NCBI GenBank assembly: GCA_947381945.1
Contig: CANCXM010000024.1
Location: 1 to 50,683, forward strand
DNA length: 50,683 nt
Direction: 5' to 3'
Source of the DNA: an uncultured Muribaculaceae bacterium
GTDB lineage: Bacteria; Bacteroidota; Bacteroidia; Bacteroidales; Muribaculaceae
Positions within the stretch are counted from its first letter, which is position 1, and the number at the start of each line of letters is the position of its first letter. The notes under the pieces are model-generated. The model was not told where the DNA came from. It was given only the letters and a program-made list of their open reading frames with translations, and searched no databases. Shown in pieces: positions 19,740-28,115 of this stretch. Both the position numbers and the translations under genes were made by a program.

Positions 19740-22322
19740 ATGAAGACAAAAATATTTTTATTCATGTCGTTGTTCATGGGGCTGATTCTCACCTCATGTA
19801 ACGATGATGATGACTACACAATAATCAATACCCCGATTCTCACCGAGGATTCCGTAGTCACCGGGTCGGCTGATGTCACTGCCACCACAGCCATTCTCCA
19901 CGGCACTGTCGACGGCATTCAGAACTCCTCAGCCTCCTCCTATACCCTCGGTTTCCGCTACGGCTTCTCCGAGAACTCACTGACCGAGACTGTTTCGGCT
20001 GTCCTCGACGGCACTGCTCTCACCGGCGAGCTCACCGGTCTCACCGAGAACACCGTTCTCTACTATCAGGCTTTCGTCACTCTTCAGGGCAAGGTGACCT
20101 TCTCCGGTGACGTGAAGAGCCTTGTGACAACCAACACTGTAGTTTCCACAGTCGCTCCCACTGCTGTCACCGCCCAGAGTGCTACTCTTGGCGGTAGTGC
20201 GAGCGGTGCTCCTGCCGATGCTGCTTTCGGTATCGTGATTGCGGCTGTTCCTGACGACGAGGCTGTCCGTTCAGGTCTCGTTGTTCCCGCCGAGGGTGGA
20301 GCATCGTCCTTCTCTCTTGACTGTGCAGGACTTGCTCCCAACACCAACTACTACTATGCCGCCTACGCCGACCTTGGCAGCGGTGTCGTCTATGGCAATA
20401 TCGAGCAGTTCACAACTTCCGGCGTGAATATCGACCTCGACACCGACCTCGTTGACCTCGGTCTCTCCGTCAAGTGGGCGCGATTCAATGTCGGTGCGGT
20501 TGCCGAGAGTGATTTCGGCGGACGTTTCGGCTATGGCGACAAGTCAGGTGTCAGCAACTCCATCAATATGTCGGACTATGCTTCCGGCGATATCTACCGT
20601 ACTGCCAACGACGTTGCCAACAGTGCTTGGAGCGGTTCCGTGACCCTCCCGACTGCTGCTGATTTCGAAGAGCTCTTCTCTCTCTGTTCAAAGGAATGGA
20701 CAGTGGTCGACGGCGTTTCCGGCTATCGTCTCACCGGTCCCAACGGCAACTCCATCTTCCTTCCCGCTGCCGGTTCGCGTACAATCAACTCCGTTGAGAA
20801 CGCCGGACTTGCAGGCGAATACGCCACCGGTTCAATCAACCCCACCAACGGTGAGTTTGCAATCTCTTTCCGCTTCGATGCCTCCGGCTCTTCACGCACG
20901 ACCACTCCTCTCTATCAGGCTCTTTCAATTCGTCCCGTGTCCACAGCCCGCAATGTCGCTTTCGACAAGGAGCTTCTTTTCAAGACTTGGGAGATTGACT
21001 ATAATGATGGCAAGAGCATCATGTTCAATGGTCCGGTTTGGTTCTATGGAACTGACGACTCATGGCGCACCGTCTCCAACGGCGAACCGGTCGTGGGTGA
21101 CTCATGGCTCTGGGATGCCGACGCTTCCAACACCTGGGCCTTCGGTGATTGCACAGGCTACATGACTTTCAACGCCGACGGCACTGTGGTTGTCAAGAAC
21201 CAGAACGGTGAGGAAAAGACCGGCAAATATACCATTGACGAGGCCAACAAGACCATCACGGCCGACATCGACCTCCTTGCCCCCGATAACTTCGTTTCGC
21301 CTATGGTTGAAAACCGCAAGTCGTCCATCAAGATTCTCGCCCTCAACGCCGATAAGCTTCAGCTCGGCTACTACCGCGACTCCGAACCCGCCACCCTTTC
21401 GGTCAACATGATTCCGAAGTCGAAGAAGTATGGTTTCGCTGTCAATCTTCTCTGTGTCGGTGGCGACTGGAACGGTACATGGGGTAGCGAGCTGGCTTCC
21501 CTTATGCCTGCTGACCTTGACGGTATCCATACATTCACCTACGAAGGTTCCTGCAATGCTGCGATGGTCTTCACTCTTGACATTGCCGGTCTCCGCGCCG
21601 CCTATCCCGAGGCTATTGTTTCCATCAAGGAAATTCGTTGCGACGGTCAGGCAATCAAGTTCGATGCCAACAAGTTCTTCTATGGCGACATCGAGGATAA
21701 CGGCAACTTCCGTGTCGAGCTCTTCAACATCTGGGGCAAGGGTTCTGTTGGCGGTAAGGTCGATTCTCCCTTCAGCGCTGTCACTTCCGACTCTGATCCG
21801 GCTTTTGCCTTCGCCTCCAAGCTTGAGTTTGACTGCGTGATTCTCACTCAGCCTCGCTTCACTCCGACATGGATTACCATCACCCCCTCCTGGGCCGGTG
21901 ACTGGGCCTACACTCAGGGTGCATCCTTCGGCATCGTTGTCGATGAGAATTCCAAACTCGCTTTCGACAATCCCGCTTTCGACATCACTCTCACCAACTC
22001 TGCCGGACTTGACTACAACGCCGGTTCAATCATGACCTTCGCCCAGGTGGACAACCTCTACAACTACTTCCCCCAGACTCATTCCACCCTTGATGCTCTC
22101 TATCTCGACGGCACAAGTGTGTCCTTCGATTCCTCAAAGGTCATTGATGCTATGGATGGAGCGGCTTATCGTCTGGAACTGTGGAACCAGTATGGAGCCA
22201 CTGCCAATTCCGGATGTGCTTTCGGTCAGGCTGTCGACGGTACTGTGGCAGGTCTTGCGTTCTCGCAGTCAATGCGCGCGCAGTTCACTTTCCGCAGCCT
22301 CTTCTCAGCTGTTGAATGGTAA
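19740..22322 (+). CDS. Multidomain surface lipoprotein B with Fn3-like, FISUMP-like and lipocalin-like domains
   Basis: This 860-residue lipoprotein (LILTSC, lipid cysteine C20) has NDDDD right after the cysteine, a strong surface-export signal. Two Fn3-like domains (about 35-130 and 133-228) are followed by a segment of the Fibrobacter major paralogous (FISUMP)-type fold (about 237-400), seen as VDLGLSVKWARFNVGA, LPTAADFEELFSLC and SIFLPAAGSR. A lipocalin-like domain (about 410-560) and two related C-terminal beta modules (about 565-705 and 718-860) follow. The motif RVELFNIWG occurs in the first module and RLELWNQYG in the second. No enzyme motif is seen. Position 26 bases after SGBP-A and upstream of the GH5 gene suggests a polysaccharide-binding role on the surface. 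The mix of domains is unusual for this slot. Confidence 0.75.
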   Translation: MKTKIFLFMSLFMGLILTSCNDDDDYTIINTPILTEDSVVTGSADVTATTAILHGTVDGIQNSSASSYTLGFRYGFSENSLTETVSAVLDGTALTGELTGLTENTVLYYQAFVTLQGKVTFSGDVKSLVTTNTVVSTVAPTAVTAQSATLGGSASGAPADAAFGIVIAAVPDDEAVRSGLVVPAEGGASSFSLDCAGLAPNTNYYYAAYADLGSGVVYGNIEQFTTSGVNIDLDTDLVDLGLSVKWARFNVGAVAESDFGGRFGYGDKSGVSNSINMSDYASGDIYRTANDVANSAWSGSVTLPTAADFEELFSLCSKEWTVVDGVSGYRLTGPNGNSIFLPAAGSRTINSVENAGLAGEYATGSINPTNGEFAISFRFDASGSSRTTTPLYQALSIRPVSTARNVAFDKELLFKTWEIDYNDGKSIMFNGPVWFYGTDDSWRTVSNGEPVVGDSWLWDADASNTWAFGDCTGYMTFNADGTVVVKNQNGEEKTGKYTIDEANKTITADIDLLAPDNFVSPMVENRKSSIKILALNADKLQLGYYRDSEPATLSVNMIPKSKKYGFAVNLLCVGGDWNGTWGSELASLMPADLDGIHTFTYEGSCNAAMVFTLDIAGLRAAYPEAIVSIKEIRCDGQAIKFDANKFFYGDIEDNGNFRVELFNIWGKGSVGGKVDSPFSAVTSDSDPAFAFASKLEFDCVILTQPRFTPTWITITPSWAGDWAYTQGASFGIVVDENSKLAFDNPAFDITLTNSAGLDYNAGSIMTFAQVDNLYNYFPQTHSTLDALYLDGTSVSFDSSKVIDAMDGAAYRLELWNQYGATANSGCAFGQAVDGTVAGLAFSQSMRAQFTFRSLFSAVEW

Positions 22323-22337
22323 ATCATGAATGTTTAA

Positions 22338-22392
22338 GGGCCTGCGTTTGCAGTCTCCGGTTCTATTGGCCGGATTGCAGGCACAGGCCCTA
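22338..22392 (+). promoter_or_regulatory. Intercistronic GC-rich hairpin between lipoprotein B and the GH5 gene
   Basis: AGGGCCTG (22338-22345) pairs perfectly with CAGGCCCT (22385-22392). Inside, two TGCA and two CCGG words can also pair. The 3' side reads ATTTCATAACC, without a clean T-run, so a partial terminator or an RNA-processing site is more likely than a full stop. It would tune expression of the GH5 gene relative to the upstream genes. Confidence 0.55.
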
Positions 22393-22430
22393 TTTCATAA
22401 CCTCCAAAAAATCTTATTTCTGTTCAATCA

Positions 22431-24176
22431 ATGAAAATACTTAATTCGGTTTTTGCATCGGTGTTGCTGTTGGGTGTGTGCGGTTTTGCCACTTCCTGCA
22501 ACGATGATGATGACGTTTCCAACATTGAATTCGTATCCGGTGATTTTGTAGTCAGCAAGAGCACAATGGCTCTTGCCGGTACCCAGCCTCAGACATTGAC
22601 CATCAAATCGCCTGTTACTCCCGTAGTGACTTCCGATGCCGCATGGCTCCGTGTGAGCGAAATCGAGCGCTCGGTTTCCGCTTCTATCTATACTTGCGTG
22701 GTGTCTGCTGATGAGAATTCTGCCTACGAACCGCGAACGGCCACTCTTACCGTTAAGGCCGGCAACGAGACAAAGACTGTCACTGTCACCCAATACGGTG
22801 CCGAGACGGTTCAGCTCGTCTCCGTTTCCCCCTCTGAGACTCTCGACGAATATGGTGGCACTCTTACCGTCACTTACTCTGCAACCGGCGATGTCAATGT
22901 GACAGCTCCGCAGTGGCTATCTACCGTCACCCCCCGTTCGCTCGAAACCAACAGCGTGGAGTTCCGCTATTCCGCCAACTACAGCGGTGAGGCCCGTGGT
23001 GGCGACATCGTCATCGCTCTTGCCTCTGATCCCTCCATTTCGGTTGTCGTGACCGTCTCGCAGGCCAATGCCGAGGCTTCAAATATGAACAGCACTGCCA
23101 AGGAACTTGCCGCAAAGATGTTCGCCGGTGTCAATATCGGCAACACTATGGAACCGCCGTCCGGCGAGGGAACATGGGGCGCTGCGAAAGTCACTCAGGA
23201 ATATGTCCGCGGCCTCAAGCAGCTTGGCTTCAACGCTGTCCGCATCCCCTGCGCATGGGATAGCCATGTCAGCGACGCTTCCACCAATACTATTGACCCC
23301 GCATGGCTTGACCGCGTGGATGAAGTCGTGGGCTATATCGTCGGTGAGGATATGTATGCTATCGTCAACATCCATTGGGATGGCGGTTGGCTTGAGGAAT
23401 CATGTGTGAAAGGCTACGATGCCGCTGTCGACAAGAAGCAGCGTGACTATTGGACTCAGATTGCATCCAAACTCAATCACTATGACGAGCATCTCCTCTT
23501 CGCCGGTATGAACGAACCCGGTCAGCAGGACCAGGCTGGAGTGGGTGGCTCATCCATCAATGCCATCAAGGCTTATCAGCAGACCTTCGTTGATGCTGTC
23601 CGCGCTACCGGAGGCAACAATGCCACCCGCTGTCTCATCCATCAGACCCCCTACACCAATATCGACAAGGGCGTAAGTTCCAACTACTCTCTCCCCAACG
23701 ATGCAGTCAAGGACCGCGCGCTTGTTGAAGTCCATTTCTATGACCCCTCCGACTTCACTCTCATGAGCAAGGACGGTGAGTGGGGCGCAGGTTCGAAAGT
23801 CAAATTCTATTGGGGCGCAGCCAACCATATCGCCGGTTCTGACCGCAACTGCACTTGGGGTGAGGAAAGCTATGTCGATGCCCAGTTCAAGAAGATGCAG
23901 GATGCCTACGTTGCCAAGGGCGTTCCGGTAATTGTCGGTGAGTATTGTGTCTCAATCCGCACCACGACTGATTTCCCCACCCTCGACACCGATGCATGGA
24001 AGACAAGCCGTGCCTACTGGACTGAATACATCACACGCTCGGCAAAGAACCACGGCTGTGTGCCCTTCTATTGGGAAACCGGCTCCGACATCAACCGCAC
24101 TAACGGCACATCCAAAAACGCCTACGTCCTCGAATCCCTCTTCAAAGGCGCAACCGAAGGCAAATATCCCTTCTAA
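22431..24176 (+). CDS. Surface GH5 endo-beta-1,4-glucanase (probable xyloglucanase) with tandem BACON domains
   Basis: This 581-residue lipoprotein (FATSC, C23) has NDDDD after the lipid cysteine, predicting surface exposure. Two BACON-type beta domains (about 30-122, ending KTVTVTQYG, and 127-212, ending VVVTVSQA) lead to a GH5 barrel (about 220-575). Family landmarks are GVNIGNTME, RIPCAW, VNIHWDGGW, the acid/base E362 in GMNEPG and the nucleophile E504 in VIVGEYC. GH5 enzymes of this type cut beta-1,4-glucan backbones. In the well-studied Bacteroides ovatus xyloglucan locus the surface endo-xyloglucanase is also a BACON-GH5 lipoprotein, with one BACON domain. GH5_4-like membership is my estimate; cellulase or glucomannanase activity is possible. 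It is the last gene of the rightward operon and is followed by a large hairpin. Confidence 0.9.
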   Translation: MKILNSVFASVLLLGVCGFATSCNDDDDVSNIEFVSGDFVVSKSTMALAGTQPQTLTIKSPVTPVVTSDAAWLRVSEIERSVSASIYTCVVSADENSAYEPRTATLTVKAGNETKTVTVTQYGAETVQLVSVSPSETLDEYGGTLTVTYSATGDVNVTAPQWLSTVTPRSLETNSVEFRYSANYSGEARGGDIVIALASDPSISVVVTVSQANAEASNMNSTAKELAAKMFAGVNIGNTMEPPSGEGTWGAAKVTQEYVRGLKQLGFNAVRIPCAWDSHVSDASTNTIDPAWLDRVDEVVGYIVGEDMYAIVNIHWDGGWLEESCVKGYDAAVDKKQRDYWTQIASKLNHYDEHLLFAGMNEPGQQDQAGVGGSSINAIKAYQQTFVDAVRATGGNNATRCLIHQTPYTNIDKGVSSNYSLPNDAVKDRALVEVHFYDPSDFTLMSKDGEWGAGSKVKFYWGAANHIAGSDRNCTWGEESYVDAQFKKMQDAYVAKGVPVIVGEYCVSIRTTTDFPTLDTDAWKTSRAYWTEYITRSAKNHGCVPFYWETGSDINRTNGTSKNAYVLESLFKGATEGKYPF

Positions 24177-24211
24177 TCCCCAATAACCCTTACAGGCTTA
24201 CAAAAAAGCCT

Positions 24212-24322
24212 GGAAGGGTACATAAAGACAGAAGGTCAGAAGTGACATAAGTTATTTTCGCTTAGAAAATTAAAAATAAAAACTTATGTATCTTCTGACC
24301 TTCTGTCTTTATGTACCCTTCC
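24212..24322. terminator. Large 42-base inverted repeat, probable two-way terminator built from a dispersed repeat
   Basis: The arms 24212-24253 and 24281-24322 are reverse complements at 40 of 42 positions, with a 27-base AT-rich loop. They lie between the converging GH5 gene and thioredoxin gene, so the hairpin could stop both transcripts. Smaller hairpins flank it: AGGCTT/AAGCCT at about 24195-24211, and GGCC/GGCC followed by TTTTT at about 24323-24341. The arm sequence (GGAAGGGTACA then AAGACAGAAGGTCAGAAG) recurs as tandem units at 46328-46510. Confidence 0.75.
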
Positions 24323-24357
24323 GGCCTATTTGGGCCTTTTTCAGGCTGAGGTAATCT

Positions 24358-25704
24358 TTATTTCAAGGACTGGAGCAGTTCTTTGGTTGCGGGGTCGCTC
24401 GGGCGTGTTGCCTTATAGGTATGGAGAGTTCCGTCAGGACCGTAAATCATGAAATGCGGAATACCGCGCACATTAAGGCGTTTCGGCAGATTCTCGTCGC
24501 TGTTCCAGAGTTGATTGCCGTGTAGTTTGAGCTGTTCCGCCTTTTTGAGCCACGGGGCCTTGGTCGAATCAATTGAAATCGACACGAATTCCACATTCGA
24601 CCCCTCAAGATCCTTTTCGAGTTGCTGGAGGTAGGGGATTTCTCTCACACACGGGCCACACCATGAAGCCCAGAGGTCAACATAGACATATTTCCCTTTG
24701 AACTTGCTGAAATCAACGGGATTTCCCTCCATGTCAACTAAGCTGACTTCCGGGAAAGGCGCTCCGGTCACTGTCGCGCGGCGTGCGCGGAAAGTGTCGA
24801 GATAGCTTTCGGGAAGACCATACTTTTCTGTCATGGCTTGCAGACGCTCCTCGCCCGAATTGAAATCATTCTTATAGTCAAACGATGTCAGGAATGAGTC
24901 GATGAGCGAAGCCGTTGTGTTCTTCCTGATTTCTGGTGTCTTGTAGTTGCTGTAGAGAGCTTCAAGACGCTCTTCGACCGTTCCCTTGGGAAGCGATGAC
25001 ATGATAATCTGTGCCGACGAGGGGAAGGATGCAGCCATCGGAGTGTCAAGCACGGTGGATGCTTCCGGCAGAAGATCGGAAAGCTGGAATTCAATCACCC
25101 TGTCCTTCTGGCTTGCCAGATAGAGCGCCAGCGAATAGGCATCCGAGGCTGAGGTGTAGGCCCACAGTTTTATGAAATCCTCGACCTGCTGCGGGATGGT
25201 GTAGCTCTTGACGATGGAGTCGGCATCCGTCATGAAGCTTGCGAGAATCTCCTTAACCTGGGCATCGGTCAGTTCGTCCATCCTGCTTCCGAGTGCGATT
25301 GCCTTTCCGGTCAGATCCTTCGAATATGCTTCAAGTGCGCGGTTTGCACCGTCATTGAGCGTTGTCGAGGTCGTGAAATCGTCGCCGATTGAAAGCTTGA
25401 AGCTCTCGCTTGTTTTTCCCGACGGGACATAGATAGGCATGGAGCTTTGGGCGGATGATGTCGAGCAGAAGATGTAGTAGATTCCGTCGGGGTTGACTCC
25501 GACAGAGCCTTTCAAGCCCCCGGCCGGTGTCGCTTGCAGTTCTGCGATGTCGTCCTGGGTCTGGGAGTTGACAGGTTTGACGTAGACCTTCATGCCCTCA
25601 TATTTTGCCTCTGACGGGAACGTGACGTTCATGTCAAGCGTCTGTGCCCCGGCCTGAAGGCCGAGGCATACGACTGCCGGAAATATAAGATTGGAGAAAT
25701 TCAT
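24358..25704 (-). CDS. TlpA-like thioredoxin-fold oxidoreductase, secreted
   Basis: This 448-residue protein has a signal peptide (to about residue 20, QAGAQ) and no lipobox. An N-terminal beta domain resembling DUF4369 (about 22-110) is followed by a helical middle region (about 115-310). The C-terminal TlpA/AhpC-type thioredoxin domain (about 312-448) has redox cysteines C349 and C352 in WASWCGPC and a cis-proline loop RGIPHFMIYG. Proteins of this type reduce or rearrange disulfides, or work in periplasmic redox sensing. It is the last gene of the second SusC/SusD operon, only six bases after the PKD-like lipoprotein gene. A role linked to the imported nutrient or to folding of the operon's exported proteins is inferred. 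Confidence 0.9.
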   Translation of the reverse strand: MNFSNLIFPAVVCLGLQAGAQTLDMNVTFPSEAKYEGMKVYVKPVNSQTQDDIAELQATPAGGLKGSVGVNPDGIYYIFCSTSSAQSSMPIYVPSGKTSESFKLSIGDDFTTSTTLNDGANRALEAYSKDLTGKAIALGSRMDELTDAQVKEILASFMTDADSIVKSYTIPQQVEDFIKLWAYTSASDAYSLALYLASQKDRVIEFQLSDLLPEASTVLDTPMAASFPSSAQIIMSSLPKGTVEERLEALYSNYKTPEIRKNTTASLIDSFLTSFDYKNDFNSGEERLQAMTEKYGLPESYLDTFRARRATVTGAPFPEVSLVDMEGNPVDFSKFKGKYVYVDLWASWCGPCVREIPYLQQLEKDLEGSNVEFVSISIDSTKAPWLKKAEQLKLHGNQLWNSDENLPKRLNVRGIPHFMIYGPDGTLHTYKATRPSDPATKELLQSLK

Positions 25705-25710
25705 TGTTTA

Positions 25711-27270
25711 TCAGTTTGCGATTCGTGGTTTGTACATGATTGATGAGATGCGGTCAGCGCAATTCTTGTAGCTTGCCTTTGGCGCCGGATTGGGATTGTC
25801 GGTGCGCACATCGCGGACATCGTAGATATAGACGTTGCCTCGTCCGGTCGACTTGTCAGCGGTAGCCACGAGAAGTTCCTCCCCGTTCGTGATTGTGTGG
25901 ATGTCCATGAAGGTCAGTTCCTCACCGGCCGGAATGCTGATGGCTGCTTTTTCTTTCGACGGAAGCTGGAGGGTACCGCCGTCGGCAAGCATCACATAGA
26001 TGTTGTTGTCACATGGATAATAGGTGCGGTGGAATGTCTGCGATGTGACTATGCGCGATTCTGTGTCGGGAATCGCAGTGCTTGCGTCAACCGCGATTTT
26101 ACCGCGCGAGTGGATGTCGAGGTTGAATGAATAGCCACCGAAACCGGTGAGCATGGTTGCGAAGTAATTGCCGTTTGATTTGTTGCGGCTGACGATACAT
26201 GCCGGATAGGTCGTGCCCGAACTGTTGGGAATACCGTCGCCGAGGAAGGCGCAGACAAGCTCCTCGTTGTTGAACAGTGTGTTGCCGTCCGAATCCTTGA
26301 GCTCTCTTGTCGATGTCCAGCCGTAGTAGGTCTTTTCTTCTACGGCAAGGGGTGAGCGGTTGATAAAGAAGTTGTAGTGGGTCTGATTCTCACCGACCAT
26401 GAGTGTGTTTTTGCAGACATAGTCGAAGAAATGCTCCTTCCATTCACTGTCCTCATATCCGAACATGTAGTCGCTGTTGAGAGTCAGGTACTTTCTCTGT
26501 TCCATATCCATCACGAGGGGATTCGTGTTTCTAAGCATGAAATCATCGCCCTTGAATCCGGGCATCACCTCCTCATAGTTGATTTCCGATGACAGTACGA
26601 AGGTGTTTGGGTCGATGTAGAGTCCTTCGTTTTCTGTCACTATGACAAGGCGGTTGACAGGTGACACTGTGGTTCCTGTCCACGCATACCACTGGATAAT
26701 CATTGAGCCGCAGAGTTTCGACTTGCCTACGTTGCTGTTGACGCGCTGCAGACAGTTCTCCATCAGTGTCTGCGGCAGACCCTCCTCGATTTCCTCGCGT
26801 GTGAGGTCCTTGATGAAGGCGAGGTTTCCTTCACCGGCATTGTTGTTGGAGACGATGAGATAGCCCTGCTCGAAGGTGCGGTTGATGCTGATTGCATAGT
26901 CCTGCACGATGCCAACGGTGCCGTCTGTCACCGTCAGATGCGCGTAGTAGCTACCACCCTGCGGGAAGAAATAGGTGAGGGTCTTTTCATTGCTGACAAA
27001 TTCAAGCGGGCCTTTCAGTCCGTCGATATATGTGCCGATGCTCCATTCATACTGTAGCTCTCCCGTGCCGTCATATCTGACATCAGGTGTCAGCACGCAG
27101 TTGTCGCCGTAGTTGTAATTGTAGACCGGCATATCGTCATTCTCGGGGACGACCACCGAGAGTGTCGGCAGTGCTCCTCCTCCGTATGTGCTGTTGTCGT
27201 CCGTGCATGAGACGGCTGTCACCGACAGTGTGGCTGCCACCAATGCAGGAAATATATATCTTATATTCAT
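25711..27270 (-). CDS. PKD-like family lipoprotein (second SusC/SusD operon)
   Basis: This 519-residue lipoprotein (VTAVSC, lipid cysteine C22, then TDDNS) opens with an Ig/PKD-like domain (about 30-130, with LQYEWSIG and GGSYYAHLTVTDG). A long beta-rich region follows, probably propeller-like, with repeated GYLIVSN, GLYIDP, NIYVMLADG and NVYIYDVRD strands. This is the PKD-like lipoprotein family of Bacteroidales that regularly follows a DUF4843 gene behind SusC/SusD. No catalytic residues are recognised. It probably sits on the cell surface as an accessory to the SusCD complex. Neighbouring genes are 44 bases upstream (DUF4843) and six bases downstream (thioredoxin). Confidence 0.82.
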   Translation of the reverse strand: MNIRYIFPALVAATLSVTAVSCTDDNSTYGGGALPTLSVVVPENDDMPVYNYNYGDNCVLTPDVRYDGTGELQYEWSIGTYIDGLKGPLEFVSNEKTLTYFFPQGGSYYAHLTVTDGTVGIVQDYAISINRTFEQGYLIVSNNNAGEGNLAFIKDLTREEIEEGLPQTLMENCLQRVNSNVGKSKLCGSMIIQWYAWTGTTVSPVNRLVIVTENEGLYIDPNTFVLSSEINYEEVMPGFKGDDFMLRNTNPLVMDMEQRKYLTLNSDYMFGYEDSEWKEHFFDYVCKNTLMVGENQTHYNFFINRSPLAVEEKTYYGWTSTRELKDSDGNTLFNNEELVCAFLGDGIPNSSGTTYPACIVSRNKSNGNYFATMLTGFGGYSFNLDIHSRGKIAVDASTAIPDTESRIVTSQTFHRTYYPCDNNIYVMLADGGTLQLPSKEKAAISIPAGEELTFMDIHTITNGEELLVATADKSTGRGNVYIYDVRDVRTDNPNPAPKASYKNCADRISSIMYKPRIAN

Positions 27271-27314
27271 TTTCTTATTGTTTGCGTTATGGTTCGGTTA
27301 TGTGCTTGCGGTCT

Positions 27315-28082
27315 TTACCATCCCGGGTTGTTCTGCCATTCGAGTTCGGGATGGTCACGGTAAAGTGGGATGCAGACATAGTTTCTGAGGAAGCTGTCGT
27401 AGAATGCGAACGGGCCTCCGACATTTCCTGCATTGACGAAGTAGTCGCCGTATTTCTCAATCAGCTCATTGTAGAGGTTGATGTCGGCCTTCGGGGCATA
27501 CTCGTAGAAGTACTGGAAGAAGAGCTGCGCATTCTCGAACGAATACACCGGTATCGGCGACCATGTCAGCCACCAGCCTGGACGGGTTTCCGGTCGGATG
27601 TCGGAATAGGTGATGGTGATTGAGTTCTCGCCGACCGATTTCAGGTCATCATTCTCGCTGATGGTCAGCATGACGCGTTTGCTCTTTTCCTGAATCTCAG
27701 GGTCGAGGTCACGGATGAGGTTGATATGCACCTTTCCTTTGACCTCATTGGCAGGGATGATATTGTTGGTGATTGTGTAGTTCACTCCTTCCTTCATCGT
27801 GGTGCTGTCCTCCACGGCCACGATTTGAATGGTGCGGTCGTGGTCCTTTGGCATACCCATGAGTGTCACAGGAATTTCGATTGTGTGGGTGGTGGCGATG
27901 TCGAAATTGAACGCATAGTCGACCTTGTCGACAATCTCGTTGCGGTCGTTGCGGTAGGCGAAAAACACCGAGTCCTTCTGCGTGGTGTCATAGAGCATGT
28001 AGTCCTCTTCGGTGCAGGAGCCTGCAGCCATGAGAATCACTGCGCCCAACGCTATGTTTATTGTCTTTTTCAGATTTATCAT
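27315..28082 (-). CDS. DUF4843 domain lipoprotein (second SusC/SusD operon)
   Basis: This 255-residue lipoprotein (MAAGSC, lipid cysteine C23, then TEEDY) has the features of the DUF4843 family: an N-terminal beta-sandwich (about 30-165, with HTIEIPVTLMG and KRVMLTISEND) and a short C-terminal part containing RPGWWLTWSPIPVYSFEN. Its biochemical role is unknown. The family is found almost only behind susC/susD pairs and next to PKD-like lipoproteins, as here, and is thought to be part of a surface uptake assembly. TEED after the cysteine fits surface export. It lies 33 bases after the SusD stop. Confidence 0.82.
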   Translation of the reverse strand: MINLKKTINIALGAVILMAAGSCTEEDYMLYDTTQKDSVFFAYRNDRNEIVDKVDYAFNFDIATTHTIEIPVTLMGMPKDHDRTIQIVAVEDSTTMKEGVNYTITNNIIPANEVKGKVHINLIRDLDPEIQEKSKRVMLTISENDDLKSVGENSITITYSDIRPETRPGWWLTWSPIPVYSFENAQLFFQYFYEYAPKADINLYNELIEKYGDYFVNAGNVGGPFAFYDSFLRNYVCIPLYRDHPELEWQNNPGW

Positions 28083-28115
28083 GTTGTCTGGATGTTTTTG
28101 GGGGTGGATTCTTTT

